Assembly (NCBI GenBank): GCA_023053545.1
Contig: JAKZAN010000004.1
Location: 10,974,001 to 11,038,000, forward strand
Length of the DNA: 64,000 nt
From: Lepidurus packardi
Taxonomy: Eukaryota; Arthropoda; Branchiopoda; Notostraca; Triopsidae
Reading direction: 5' to 3'
Position numbers and translations under genes: made by a program. Below, one piece after another: positions 13,966 to 26,733 of this stretch; position 1 is the stretch's first letter, and each line of letters opens with the position of its first letter. The notes below the pieces were generated by a model. It had not been told where the DNA came from. It worked only from the letters and a program-made list of their open reading frames with translations, and ran no database searches.

Positions 13966-16900
13966 ATGGCAGGCACTAAAAGAGCATGGAAACTACGTAA
14001 GCCTTGCCATCTTTCCTAATTTTATCGTATATTTGACTAATTCCAATTCTGTGCCATAATTTGTTCGAGATTGGCCCATTCCCAGGTTTCTTTGTTACCT
14101 GCCCGCAGCTTCTAAAAGTTGCAGGTGGCCTTTCGCAAAGGCTACATAATCACCATGACCATGTTTGGGTAGCATGTAGACGCGAGAGCGTTTGTTTTCA
14201 CTCAACCTCGACCTTTACTACGCTCCCATAGGTGCTCTCACCTTTAGCCCGTGAGGCCGAGTATTCATCTCCATTGAAAAACTCATTGCCACACTCCAGA
14301 AATGATTCTCCAAGGCTGGGATCTACATATCGTGGCCTTTGGCACCATTTCCTCTCTCGTACGTGTTGTTTTCTGGGAGCCATGTACCCTCAACACCTCC
14401 AATTACCGGTTGTTAAAAGGAGTCTGCCAATTATTGCCCATGACTAATAGTGTAGCATCCGCCTTCGCCTGACTTTACACGCTAATTCAAAAACTCCCTT
14501 TGTTTGTTTATTCACAGAGGAATTTTCAGGCCATAATAGCATGGTGACATGTGCTTCATTGGGTCGCAAATCAGGTCGCGTTTTAGTCACAGGCGGCGAT
14601 GACCGGAAAGTCAACTTATGGGCCGTTGGCAAGCCAACCTGCATTATGGTAATTCATTTCTTTTTATGTTTCTACTAATACCCGTTCTTTCTTTCTGAAG
14701 CTTTCTTGGAGAGCGTCTAAAGCGTCTGAAGCGCTTCCAAGTGTCTCCTGAAGTTAGAGTTTTCCCAGGTTAAGCGCCTCTAGGCTTTGGAATTGAAGTT
14801 TAAAAGAAGACAGGGGGAGGGGAAGAAGGAGCTAAGACATTGTTGCTCTCGTTCCCACGCTTTGATGAAGGGGAAATTGGAGGGGTCTAAAGAGTCTTTA
14901 AGACGCATTACACACCTCCTAAGGCAATTCCGGTGCATTTTCCCTTGCATTTTCCCTTGCAGGGGAGGAACGACTCGAGCGTGAACAGAATTTGCCCCTC
15001 TAATGACTCAAAGGTGGGCAAGAGCAACACTGGGTCCTTCCAAACGGCCTTGGGAGCGCTTTTGGACCGTGAACAAGCAGCGGGTTGCCGGTTGCTTCCC
15101 GTCTAACCTTCCTTAAGAAGGTTATGAGAGTTGTGCATGACATGGATGATTCCTTCATTAAGAGAAACCCTCAAAGTGCCTCAAAGTATCCAGGTCCTAT
15201 TGCTTCATCTTCAGAGTTTAGCTTTTTTGGTTGATCCGACAGGATTCGCACTATGCCTACGGGAGTATCGTCTTGAAATCTCGTAATTTGGATCATTGCC
15301 AAACCGCCAGTAGTTCCTAACAGTGGGTGATTCATCTTTATCAGTTTTCCACCTGACTGAACTCAAGTTTTTTTGTTTTTTTTTTAATATTGGCGTATAG
15401 GCATAAGCCTGTTGCCAAAGTTTATTATTAAAAAATTACATTTAAAACCGGGTAAGGGAAAGGGATATAACAGAACGCTGTCACATTGGGCGGCCTTTGG
15501 AAACTGGCAAGCCCTTCACCACAGTATAGAGGTTTACACAGTATGGTAACAGGGGTATCTTCCAATGTTAAGGTTTTCTGAGGACCTTCTCGGTCCCCAG
15601 AGTAATATTCAGCTAAAAGGCCAGAAAACGAAAAGGTACATTCGCAAACCTCCCAGTGCAGTTCAAAAAAGGTCACAACGGTTTACAAAGCGCGTAATTT
15701 AAATGTATTGCTTTAAACTATGTGAGCTTAAAATAAAAGATGAATTAACTAGGCCAAAGCACAACACGTATACACATTCTAGACTATTCCGCGTTACCCA
15801 GGTTGCACCACGAGGAGGCAGTCTATTTTGCAACCCATACATAGGTGTTTTATAGTATACAGGTTTAACCCCATATACTATAAAATACCCATGTATATTA
15901 ATGTCTCTATGTGTTGTTATGACTCTATTTATGTCTATATACGAGTTATCCATTACATTGGTACTTTACAACTATCCCTAAATGTTACTAACTTTTGCAA
16001 GTTTAGTATTTTTCTTAACACGTTTATCTACGGCTCTTTCTGCTACAGCTACATTTCCTTCTTTAAGTGTATAGTAAATCCTAACTCGAGCGAACAAATA
16101 AAAAAAAATAATCAACTGGAAATCAACTGTTTTTTTCCGAAAACACTTTCAAATGCGCACGTTGCCGGTAGGACCCTACGTTAGCCCAAAACTCCCTAGA
16201 GGGCCCGAGAGAAAGGTCACCAGTCCCCCGTTTTCTGAATGTTTTCTTCTCTTCTCGAACCCTTTTTCTAGTAGATTAGGAATGCCTTCATGGAGGTACA
16301 TGGGCACAGTCTGGGAATCCATCCCCCATATAAGCCTTCGTACCCTCACATCCTCTTGGGACCGAGAGATTTGTCAGAAAACCTTAACATTGGAAAGATA
16401 CCCCTGTTACCATACTGTGTAAACCTCTATACTGTGGCCATTACTTTCTGTAAAAATGTGTTTTTCTACGTTGAAAACTATTCCAATTCCCTACGCGAAG
16501 TAACGGGTAAAGACAGAATAACGAAGCTGAAACAGAGGTCAACGATAAGGTTTGCCTTTCCGTAGCTCACTACTTGCAAAAAATGCTCTTGGCCAACCCG
16601 TCACTCCCCCCCCCCCCTCACTTCACAACACCATTTAGTCGACCTAAAGCAGCGAAGTTCGAAAGCACAACTTCTTCCCTTCCCCCTTTCTTTACATGTT
16701 TTCTACTTTTCCTCTAAGAGACCAAAGTAATTGTAATTGTAACGTTATTTGGCCTTTTTTTAATGTACTAGTAAATTACACTACAATTTTCGATAAAGTA
16801 CAATGTAATGAGTACATTACATTACATTTCAACTGAGCGAAAATGTAACGAGCACATTACAGTTGCTTTAAGATAAGTAGTTTACAAATTAAGATAAGTA

Positions 16901-19900
16901 GACATTTTTATTTATTTACAAATTTATTAAGATAAGTAGGCATTACAAATTATCATTACTTGTGATGATTACACAACACTGTTGCCAAACCGCCAGTAGT
17001 TCCTAACAGTGGGTGATTCATCTTTATCAGTTTTCCACCTGACTGAACTCAAGTTTATCATGTAGAACTATCTCTAACCATGGCTACTTGAATTAAAATG
17101 TTATTTTAATTATTTTGTTTTGTTTTGTTGCCTACCTGGATATAATCATATCATCTTTACATAGATGACTTAAATCATTTTAGGTTACCCTCGTAATTTT
17201 TTTATTAATAATTAGCTGATTTTTGTGACGAATGAATGATTTTGGGAATTCATTCTTGGATTTCTACGATTGTTTGTTGAATTTTAATTAATTTTAATTA
17301 ATTTTTATCGATATCTATAGAGTTTAAGTGGACACACAACTGCCATTTCAGTGGTTCGGTTTTCACCTTCGGAAGAGTTGGTGGCAGCCGGAGCTGGCTC
17401 TGGGGCAGTCAAAGTTTGGGACTTGGAAGCTTCTCGTTTGGTCCGAACCTTAACCGGGCATCGAGGAGCAGCTTCGGCAGCCGATTTCCATCCTTATGGC
17501 GACTTCTTAGCTACAGGCTCGGCCGATTCTTCCATCAAACTCTGGGACGTGCGGCGCAAAGGCTGTATATTCACCTACCCAGGTCATACCGGGGGCGGAG
17601 TGACTGGTTTACGTTTTTCGCCCGATGGCCAGTGGGTGGCGTCAGCCGGAGAAGATGCTTTGGTCAAAGTCTGGGATCTCCGTGCTGGCAGATTATTCGC
17701 CCAATTAAGCGGACATTCCGGACCCATCACCGATTTGGAATTCCATCCCCATGAATTCCTCTTAGCATCCGGTGGGGAAGATCGACGACTCATGTTCTGG
17801 GATTTGGAAACCTTTTCGTTGGTGTCTTCCTCCGAGCCTAACGATATCACCACGCCCCTTAAGTAAGCCCAAGGAAGATAACTTGCTTTTTTAACGAATT
17901 CATGTATTTCTGTCGATTTAGAGTCGTTTTGTTCCATCCAGAAGGCACTTGCTTGTTTAGCGCAGGCAGCGAAGGGCTTAGAGTCTGGGGATGGGAGCCT
18001 TGCACCCCCCATGATGCTATACCCATTGCCTGGGGCAAAGTTCAGGACATGGCTACCACCAACACCCAATTAGTAAGCGATTAGCTGGAGTTTCGGCGGA
18101 AACTTTGTTTCATTTTGGATGTTTTTAGATTGCAGTGTCGTCGCATTTGGGTTCGGTGCATGTATACGTGGTGGATTTGAAGAAAGTGAAGCCTATACAA
18201 CAGCCAGCTATGACGGCGGTCAGTAATGTAACCTCGAATGGCAGTTCTGAAGGGACTTCAGTACCGTTTCGCCATAATCAGCCCGCTAGAAAGAGCTTTA
18301 ACAAGGAAAGGACCCCGCAGCAGCACCGGCAAGAATTGGCGAGGTTGAAACAAAGAGCTACGGCCATGACGGAAGAGTCGAGCTCCTCCAGCACCGAGGC
18401 AGAGAACGAGAATGAGTCTTTTCCAAATGGCGTACCTGATATTCACGAGTATCGATCTGCTTTCTTAAGCAAACGACGCGAACGTTAGTTGTTTTTTATT
18501 TCTGATCATTTCTGATCATTTTTTTCTAATTTATCATTCATTTTCGATACTAATTCCTTTTTGATTATTTTCGCCTTCTTTTTGATAATTTTCGCCTTCT
18601 TTCCTTGTTTAGTGAGCCGAACCCCACCCCCCGAACAGGCTCCTCCCTCTAATATACACGGATACCAGGATATGCATGGTAATTTCCTGCAAATGACTTA
18701 ACCTGAAGATTTTCCAACATTAAATGTCGATTTTATGATATTTCAGAAAATAAAATCAAAACTATGGCTCCTCCCCCGCCAGATGTGCTACCTGCACCAC
18801 CTCCTATGCGACCCTCACCTACTTCCTCCCCTTCGCCACCCCATGACCACGCCTCCAGGGCATTTCCCTTACCCCCTAAATCGAATGCAACTAGCATTAG
18901 CACTCGACCGCCTTTACCTGGCAGAGAACGACGGATTTCTCAGTCTGAAACAAGCAATCGGCCTGACCTTATGCCGCCCAGCTCCGTTGCAGTCAATGCT
19001 GGTGCTACGTTACCCAGGGGGCGGTCCCAGCAACGGAAAAGGGAGGCTCCACTTAATGCACCTTTCCGGAAGGATTCGATCAAAGAATTATTGCAACCTT
19101 CTAACTCTTCCTCCTTATCTGACACGGAGAACAATGCCAGGTGACATAGAACAGCCAAAAACGTTAAATCTAACTATTTAACGGATAAAATAGACCTAGA
19201 ACGGCCAAAAACGTTAAACCGTTAAAAAACGTTAAATCGTTAAAACCACAGTATAGAGGTTTACACAGTATGGTAACAGGGGTATCTTCCAATGTTAAGG
19301 TTTTCTGAGGACCTTCTCGGTCCCCAGAGTAATATTCAGCTAAAAGGCCAGAAGACGAAAGGGTACATTCGCAAACCTCCCAGTGCAGTTCAAAAAAGGT
19401 CACAACGGTTTACAAAGCGCGTAATTTAAATCTATTGCTTTAAACTATGTGAGCTTAAAATAAAAGATGAATTAACTAGGTCAAAGCACAACACGTATAC
19501 ACATTATAGATTACTTCGCGTTACCCATGTTGCACCACCAGGAGGCCGTCTATTTTGCAACCCATACATAGGTGTTTTATAGTATACAGGTTTAACCCCA
19601 TATACTATAAAATACCCATGTCTATTAATGTCTCTATGTGTTGTTATGACTATTTATGTCTATATACGAGTTATCCATTACATTGCTACTTTACAACTAT
19701 TCCTAAATGTTACTTCCTGTAAATTCCTAAATATTCCATACATAGGTGTTTTCTAGTATACAGGTAATATACATATATTACATATACTATAAAATACCCA
19801 TGTATATTAATGTCTGTATGTGTTCTTATGACTATTTATGTCTATATACGAGTTATCCATTACATTAGTACTTTACAACTATCCCTAAATGTTACTAACT

Positions 19901-22098
19901 TTTGCAAGTTTAGTATTTTTCTTAACACGTTTAACTACGGCTCTTTCTGCTACAGCTTCATTTTCTTCTTTAAGTGTATAGTAAATCCTAACTCGAACGA
20001 ACAAATTAAAAAAATAATCAACTGGAAATCAGCGTTTTTTTCCAAAAACACTTTCAAATGCGCGCGTTGCAGTAGGACCCTACGTCAGCCCAAAACTCCC
20101 TAGAGTGCCCGAGAGAAAGGTCACCAGTCCCCCGTTTTGTGAATGTTTTGTTCTCTTCTCGAACCCTTTTTCTAGTAGATTAGGAATGCCTACATGGGGG
20201 TACATGGCACAATCTGGGAATCCATCCCCCATATAAGCCTTCGTACCCTCACATCCTCTTGGGACCGCGAGATTTGTGAGAAAACCTTAACATTGGAAGG
20301 ATACCCCTGTTACCATACTGTGTAAACCTTTATACTGTGGTTAAAACGTTAAAAACGTTATTTAACAGATAAAATAATTTCCTAATTTTATGTCTTTGTT
20401 TAATATGAAGATGTGGTGCCATTCGCCATAGTCCATCAGAGCCTTCTTTGGCTAGAAGAGCAGCTTCCCAGACGCGATCTTCGTCATTGTCTCGACCTGC
20501 CCCTTCTTCTCCTTCAAGTCGCCCAGATGTAACTGGCGTGTCCGTACACATGGCCTTAAATCAGCAGAAAATGCAACCCCAGCAATATCCCAAGCCTCGA
20601 TTACCAGTTTCAGCGCCTTTTAACCACTACGAAGAGCCTTCACCTGTTCCAGCACCTAGAAACATTGCTTACGTACCCCCGCTCAGCGAACGACCCCCTA
20701 CAATCGATCCTAATCAGTTCTTACCCGTAAAAATCCTTAATTCCTCTCAGGAATTGGGTTTCTAATGTTCCTTTTTGGATCTTCTAGAGAAAGTTCGCAA
20801 GTACACCAATGGTATCGGGCGTTTCTATGAGTCATTTGGATGCCATAAGTGGTTCGTTGGAGCTGGAACAAATGGAAGCAGTCCATATGTTAAGTCAGGG
20901 ACATGTGGCCATGCTTACGGTGCTTTCAAATCGTCATCGGGCGTTACAAGTGGTCCATAATCTTTGGGTGCACCGAGACGCCAAAGTAGCGGTGGAAACG
21001 GCAGTGGATATGGGGGATTCGGCTGTTATTCTGGACCTCTTGAGCGTTATTATCTTCAGACCGTAAATCTAGTGGCATTCCGCTTGTTTTTTTGTGAAAT
21101 TCATGTTCGTTTTACGGTTTAGGCATCTTTGGAGCTTGGACTTGTGTGTCTTGCTACTGCCTTCCATTGCGGAAATGTTGCAGAGCGAATTTGAAGCCTA
21201 TGTTCATGCTGCAGCCAATGCGTTACGTCTCGTTATCAAGAATTTTGCTACTGTTATTAAAACAAATATTCTGGCGCCTGTTATGGCGGTTGGAGTGGAT
21301 ATTTCAAGAGAAGATAGGTAAAAATAAGCTATAGTTAAAGGACTGGCTAGGGGCACAGTTTCGTATGTTTCCGTGGTGTAGCGGTTATCACATCCGCCTA
21401 ACACGCGGAAGGTCCCCGGTTCGATCCCGGGCGGAAACAGTATTTTTTTTACGTCTCACTATCAAGAATTTTGCTACTGTTATTAAAACAAATATTCTGG
21501 CGCCTGTTATGGCGGTTGGAGAGGAAATTTTAAGAGAAGATGGGTAAAAAGTAAGCCCTAATTAAAGTACTGGCTAGGGGCACAGTTTCGTATGTTTCCG
21601 TGGTGTAGCGGTTATCACATCCGCCTAACACGCGGAAGGTCCCCGGTTCGATCCCGGGCGGAAACAGTATTTTTTTCGCCATTTTCTTCTCCTTTTAGTC
21701 TTTCCTTTATTTTTTTTTACTCGTCTGTGGTTCATTTATACTTTTTAAAATTTATTAGTACCAATTAAGAATTAATTTTCAATATTTTATAATTTCTTAT
21801 TTTTAATTAAATTAAGATCTAGGTAGCGAAACAGTGTTCTTTGATTTAGTTCTAGGCTAGGCTTTTGTTCTAGGTTGTTCTTTGACAAGGCTAGGCTTGT
21901 TTATGTTTGATTTGTATGGTATTGTAATAAGTTAATAATTGTTTGTTTTTTTGGGTTCTTTTTAGGTATAATAAATGCATGGCCTGTTATAGTCAGTTGG
22001 TGCCCATCCGTGCCTTTGTGCTAAAGCGTCAAGCAGTTGCGGGAAAATTGGGACACACGTTTCGAGAACTTCATATCCTCCTGCAAGCTTTGGATTGA
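13966..22098 (+). CDS. KATNB1: Katanin p80 WD40 regulatory subunit
   Basis: Non-catalytic subunit of the microtubule-severing ATPase katanin. It targets the p60 enzyme to centrosomes and spindle poles. Eleven exons give 855 aa: 13966-13996, 14518-14648, 17321-17862, 17922-18072, 18129-18483, 18613-18678, 18747-19140, 20432-20726, 20788-21062, 21123-21317, 21966-22098. The N-terminus (WKLQEFSGHNS...) starts a WD40 propeller with clear repeats ending [24 protein letters not shown] and DRRLMFWD. The middle (exons 5-8) is low-complexity, rich in Pro, Ser and Arg. The C-terminal con80 domain, which binds p60, begins near NQFLPRKFASTP and includes [41 protein letters not shown] and [14 protein letters not shown]. 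Human KATNB1 is about 655 aa; the extra length is in the disordered middle. Introns 2 and 7 carry repeat elements. Intron 10 carries two tRNA genes and a copied exon end. Confidence 0.94.
15296..15370 (+). repeat. 75-bp direct repeat, copy 1
   Basis: Identical over all 75 bases to 16982-17056 in the same intron and orientation. The two copies bracket the 0.92-kb inverted-repeat element but lie 148 and 544 bp from its ends, so this is not its target-site duplication. Confidence 0.92.
15519..16437. mobile_element. Non-autonomous inverted-repeat DNA transposon (MITE-like), copy 1
   Basis: Begins ccacagtatagaggtttaca and ends with the reverse complement. The matching arms run for about 70-80 bp, past the segment with ggtatcttccaatgttaagg. 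The 0.92-kb body has no transposase-like frame. It contains an internal short palindrome around gttttatagtata...tatactataaaat. A second copy sits in intron 7 (19246-20340). No clear target-site duplication is visible for this copy. The superfamily was not assigned. Confidence 0.8.
16982..17056 (+). repeat. 75-bp direct repeat, copy 2
   Basis: Exact second copy of 15296-15370. It starts ttgccaaaccgccagtagtt and ends at actcaagttt. The flanking bases differ between the two copies. Confidence 0.92.
19141..20431 (+). other. Intron 7 of katanin p80
   Basis: A 1.29-kb intron made almost entirely of one inverted-repeat element. The flanks consist of short repeats of the aacgttaaa type. A segment tatttaac[ag]gataaaata occurs on both sides of the element (near 19173 and near 20354). 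Confidence 0.75.
19246..20340. mobile_element. Non-autonomous inverted-repeat DNA transposon (MITE-like), copy 2
   Basis: Same termini and body as 15519-16437, about 1.1 kb. It is longer because an internal stretch around the catacataggtgtttt motif is partly repeated at about 19735-19810. The flanking bases read TTAAAA on both sides, a possible 6-bp target duplication, but the local sequence is repetitive so this is weak. The two copies are very similar, which suggests fairly recent movement. Confidence 0.82.
21367..21439 (+). tRNA. tRNA-Val(AAC), copy 1
   Basis: 73 nt. The acceptor stem GTTTCCG/CGGAAAC pairs fully. The anticodon arm is TCCGC-CTAACAC-GCGGA with anticodon AAC, and the T arm is CCCGG-TTCGATC-CCGGG. 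No intron. An oligo-T run (a Pol III terminator) follows 4 bases after the gene. It lies on the sense strand within intron 10 of KATNB1. Confidence 0.97.
21594..21666 (+). tRNA. tRNA-Val(AAC), copy 2
   Basis: Identical in all 73 bases to the copy at 21367-21439. It is also followed by an oligo-T terminator. It is part of the 227-bp tandem duplication in KATNB1 intron 10. Identity of the tRNA beside diverged exon copies suggests selection or gene conversion on the tRNA. Confidence 0.97.
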
Positions 22099-23995
<1,897 letters not shown>

Positions 23996-24264
23996 TTTTG
24001 TCCACCCCAATTATGTTTGTGTGGTTTTCTTTGACTCGTGATAACAATTTATACCGTATTTTTATAACTTTTATAGCCTCACTATTGCTAGAACTACCTG
24101 TACTGGAATTCTGCTATGTGGAAATGCACAGTTGGTTCTTTTTTGCCCTCAAGATCTTGCGGTATGTGTGGGATTTTCCAGATTTTCCAGACTTCCCGGA
24201 CGTATGCGGTTTAATCCCAGAGAGCAATTTGGATCACACCGTCGCTTGCATCTACTCGATAAAG

Positions 24265-25429
24265 ATGCACGTCTTTGCACTCCTGTTCCTCCTGGCCGTT
24301 CCAACAGCAGGTATTATTTAAACAATATTTTCTAAATAATTAAACGCAGGGGGTGCCTTTCTCAATTTGTAAAATTATTTCGTTTAAATTCAAATTAAAT
24401 TTAAATTAAATTAAAATTATTTCATTTAAATTTATTTCATTTATTTCACCATGTTCTAGTGCTGGCGGATGATCCTCAAGATGGGGATTTCTATGACAGC
24501 ATCGTGGATATAAGCGATGAACCTCCAGAGCCACCTATGGAGTATTTTGATCCCGAATTGGACCCTTTTTGGATCGAAAACTTAAAAAAACAATCCGAAG
24601 AGGTAGTTCGAGAAGGCAGATCTTTGGCTGTAAGACCAGCGCCTGTCAATACGTGGCAGTGTACTCCACCTTCAGCAGAATCGTAAGGATATCCTTTTAA
24701 TGGCAAGTTAGTAATTAATTTGGTTTAATTGTGTGGTTTTGCTGGCTATTTTAGAGTGATAGAGGGTGAAAGAATCATTGCAAGAAGGCAACGTACGAAG
24801 GTTACTTTCACTAGCTTCACTAAACTTTCTGATAGTGAAGCTGCTGCCGTAGCTGCTTACTTGAGGAAATATAATCCTCAAGCTCTATGTCCGCGAACAA
24901 GCTCTTTCAGATTCGCCGTACCCGTAAAAGGCCAGTGTGCCTGTTTCGTAAAATGTGACAAGGTAAACACTACTATTTTTCCGTTTAAAAGCCGAATGGA
25001 TCCGAATAATAAACCATTTTAATGATGTTAATTTGTGAAGGCTCCTAAAGTTGTTTCAGTGGAACGTTGTTTGAATGGAGCAACATTCCAAGCGTCTGGT
25101 GCCGAGGAATTTGTCTTGCGCCTCGAGGGAAGTGACAACAAGGTCTTTTTCGAGAGTAAGCCAAGATTGCGAAATTTTCCTCCGGAAAAATGGGAATTTC
25201 GACTGTTTTTATTGTATTTTTTTAAGGTCGTCGGGGTGATTGCATGCCTGTGGGGAAGGGAGTTCCTGTTTGTGGTGTAGCTCAAGCTAAACAACAGGAA
25301 AATACGGTAAAGCAAAATCCGGTGGCCCAGCCCCTTCATCCAAGGAGTGGAAAGAAAACCAAACCCTTCTTCCCACCTGATTGGCCTCCTTACCATGGCG
25401 AAGAATACGCTACAGACTATTATTTGTAA
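24265..25429 (+). CDS. Secreted Cys-rich chitin-binding-like protein A
   Basis: Five exons: 24265-24310, 24460-24682, 24755-24962, 25041-25155, 25227-25429, giving 264 aa. The signal peptide is MHVFALLFLLAVPTA. An acidic segment follows (residues about 17-70, many D/E with P). The Cys-rich part contains WQC, ALCPR, QCACFVKCDK, VERCLNG, GDCMPVG and VCG. The C-x-C-[FY]-[VI]-x-C core is shared with the five downstream genes, where it leads into a type-2 chitin-binding fold. Here the second half is longer and less canonical, so this is a diverged relative, not a typical peritrophin. B is its closest paralog. Extracellular, matrix-associated function is inferred. I do not recognise a named ortholog. 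Confidence 0.82.
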
Positions 25430-25689
25430 CTTTTTCCCGTTTTGTAATGCTTTCTCATGTTACCAGTTTAATCAGCTTTACCAGCTGTTCAAATTAAAGA
25501 CTGAAATCAAGACTTTTCTATAAACTAACTTATCTATAACCACAAATTACCCTGATTTTGTTGTTTTGCAATTTCCTTTGACAAAACGTGCTTTGAGGCA
25601 AAGTTTTCCGAAAACTTCGTATGAGTTTAATAGAAGGTCAATATATTATTATTAATCGTAGACACAGTACATTGGTTTGAGAATCATAC

Positions 25690-25804
25690 CCTTTGATATT
25701 CTGGCCTTTTACCTGAGTCTCCTCTTCGGACTGAGATAATCTGGCCCAAAACCTTTACATTGGAAACTCTTGTTATCCTACTGTGAAACCTACATTACTG
25801 TGGT
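25690..25804. mobile_element. Diverged MITE end (relic)
   Basis: Resembles the terminal arm of the elements at 15519-16437 and 19246-20340 (acctttacattggaaact, tatcctactgtgaaacc, attactgtgg) with many differences. No matching left end was found nearby. Confidence 0.5.
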
Positions 25805-26099
25805 CGTGGATTCAACTTAGACTGGAAAGAAAGCTACATTGTACGACCAGCGACAGCAGAATAGGATGTTTTATTGCACTTATCAAAGAAGCTAATGGAA
25901 ACGATTGGTCTAAGCGATTGATAGATTAACGGTTGATAAACTAACGATTGATTATTTGTACCCCTTTTCAGAGTTCAAACTTTCAAGAAACAGAAAATGC
26001 ATTTTGTCTTATGACTTCGTGTTTTTTCGCTGAATAAAATATAATAGACTTAAGACTTAACTTAACTTTTTATAAGACACAATAGATTTCCTTTTATTC

Positions 26100-26335
26100 G
26101 CTGTTCTCTACTTTTCGTCGTCAGTCTGTGCGTCAGTCTTGCTTTTTGTCGGGGTCTGCTGTCCTAATGACGTAATATTTAAGATGGCTTGAGCACACTT
26201 TAATCTCGTTAGCACTTAACCAATGATACTGGGCCCTTAAAAGATTATGGACCTGTTGTCCATGTGTCAGGGTCCGGCATCCTTCTGTCGAGTACACCGG
26301 GATCCTTGTGTCGCTTTGACCTTGTGTTTACGTCC
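26100..26335 (-). repeat. Dispersed repeat, copy 1 (inverted relative at about 33135)
   Basis: Read on the minus strand it contains gcgacacaaggatc, cagaaggatgccggaccctg and aacgagattaaag in an order matching plus-strand 33135-33400. Estimated similarity is around 70 percent by eye. No coding potential or terminal structure was seen. Confidence 0.6.
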
Positions 26336-26733
26336 GTGTAAAGGTAGAATTAGAACCACTGGCGCGCGTAAAATTGTTGTTCTCCTTTTTCACAGTATCT
26401 AACCAAAGTCGGATACGCATTCTATCAACCAAGGGAAACTCAGCAAGACCACAGTTATTGTATTGTATATAAATACCGGTATACTTTTCAAGTATGGTAA
26501 AACCGAAGCGGATTTTGTGGTGCTTCCAAACCAAAGCTTTGTACTTTGCGTTTTGCAAGCTTTGAAACAGGAATGGGACATTGGGTTTCGTGATATGAAA
26601 CCGAGTTTATAGATAGCGTAACCAATTCTCACACAATAGGCACGTATGGTTGAAAAATAACTTCCGGACATTTTCAGGTTAAATACTGAAGTGCGATTTG
26701 AATGCGATTGTTGTCTGACTGTGCTCGAGAAAG

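Larger units (their letters stand above)
14649..17320 (+). other. Intron 2 of katanin p80, repeat-filled
   Basis: A 2.67-kb intron in a genome where most introns are near 60-120 bp. It contains a complete inverted-terminal-repeat element (15519-16437) and an exact 75-bp direct repeat on either side of it (15296-15370 and 16982-17056). It also has short AT-rich palindromes around 16735-16870 built on TGTAATG/CATTACA. The open frames inside (for example 14787-14984) show no family resemblance. Confidence 0.75.
21224..21666 (+). repeat. 227-bp tandem duplication: end of exon 10 plus tRNA-Val
   Basis: The 3' part of KATNB1 exon 10, its donor, a short spacer and the complete tRNA gene are repeated in direct orientation with a period of 227 bp (tRNA starts 21367 and 21594). 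The copied exon piece begins near 21450. It keeps an open frame ([19 protein letters not shown]) but has changes, including GVDISRED to GEEILRED, and lacks an obvious branch/acceptor immediately upstream. The tRNA copies are identical. Confidence 0.92.
25430..26733. other. Intergenic between cluster genes A and B
   Basis: 1.3 kb. At about 25690-25804 there is a diverged piece resembling the right end of the MITE in KATNB1 (acctttacattggaaac...tattactgtgg type). At about 26100-26335 there is a copy of a dispersed repeat whose inverted relative lies near 33135-33400. The overlapping minus-strand frames at 26328-26830 match nothing. Confidence 0.55.

Noticed and set aside
15428-15676. Near-identical minus-strand frames at 15428-15676 and 19170-19403
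   Set aside because: Both lie in the terminal arms of the MITE pair. The similarity is at the DNA level and the peptides show no domain.
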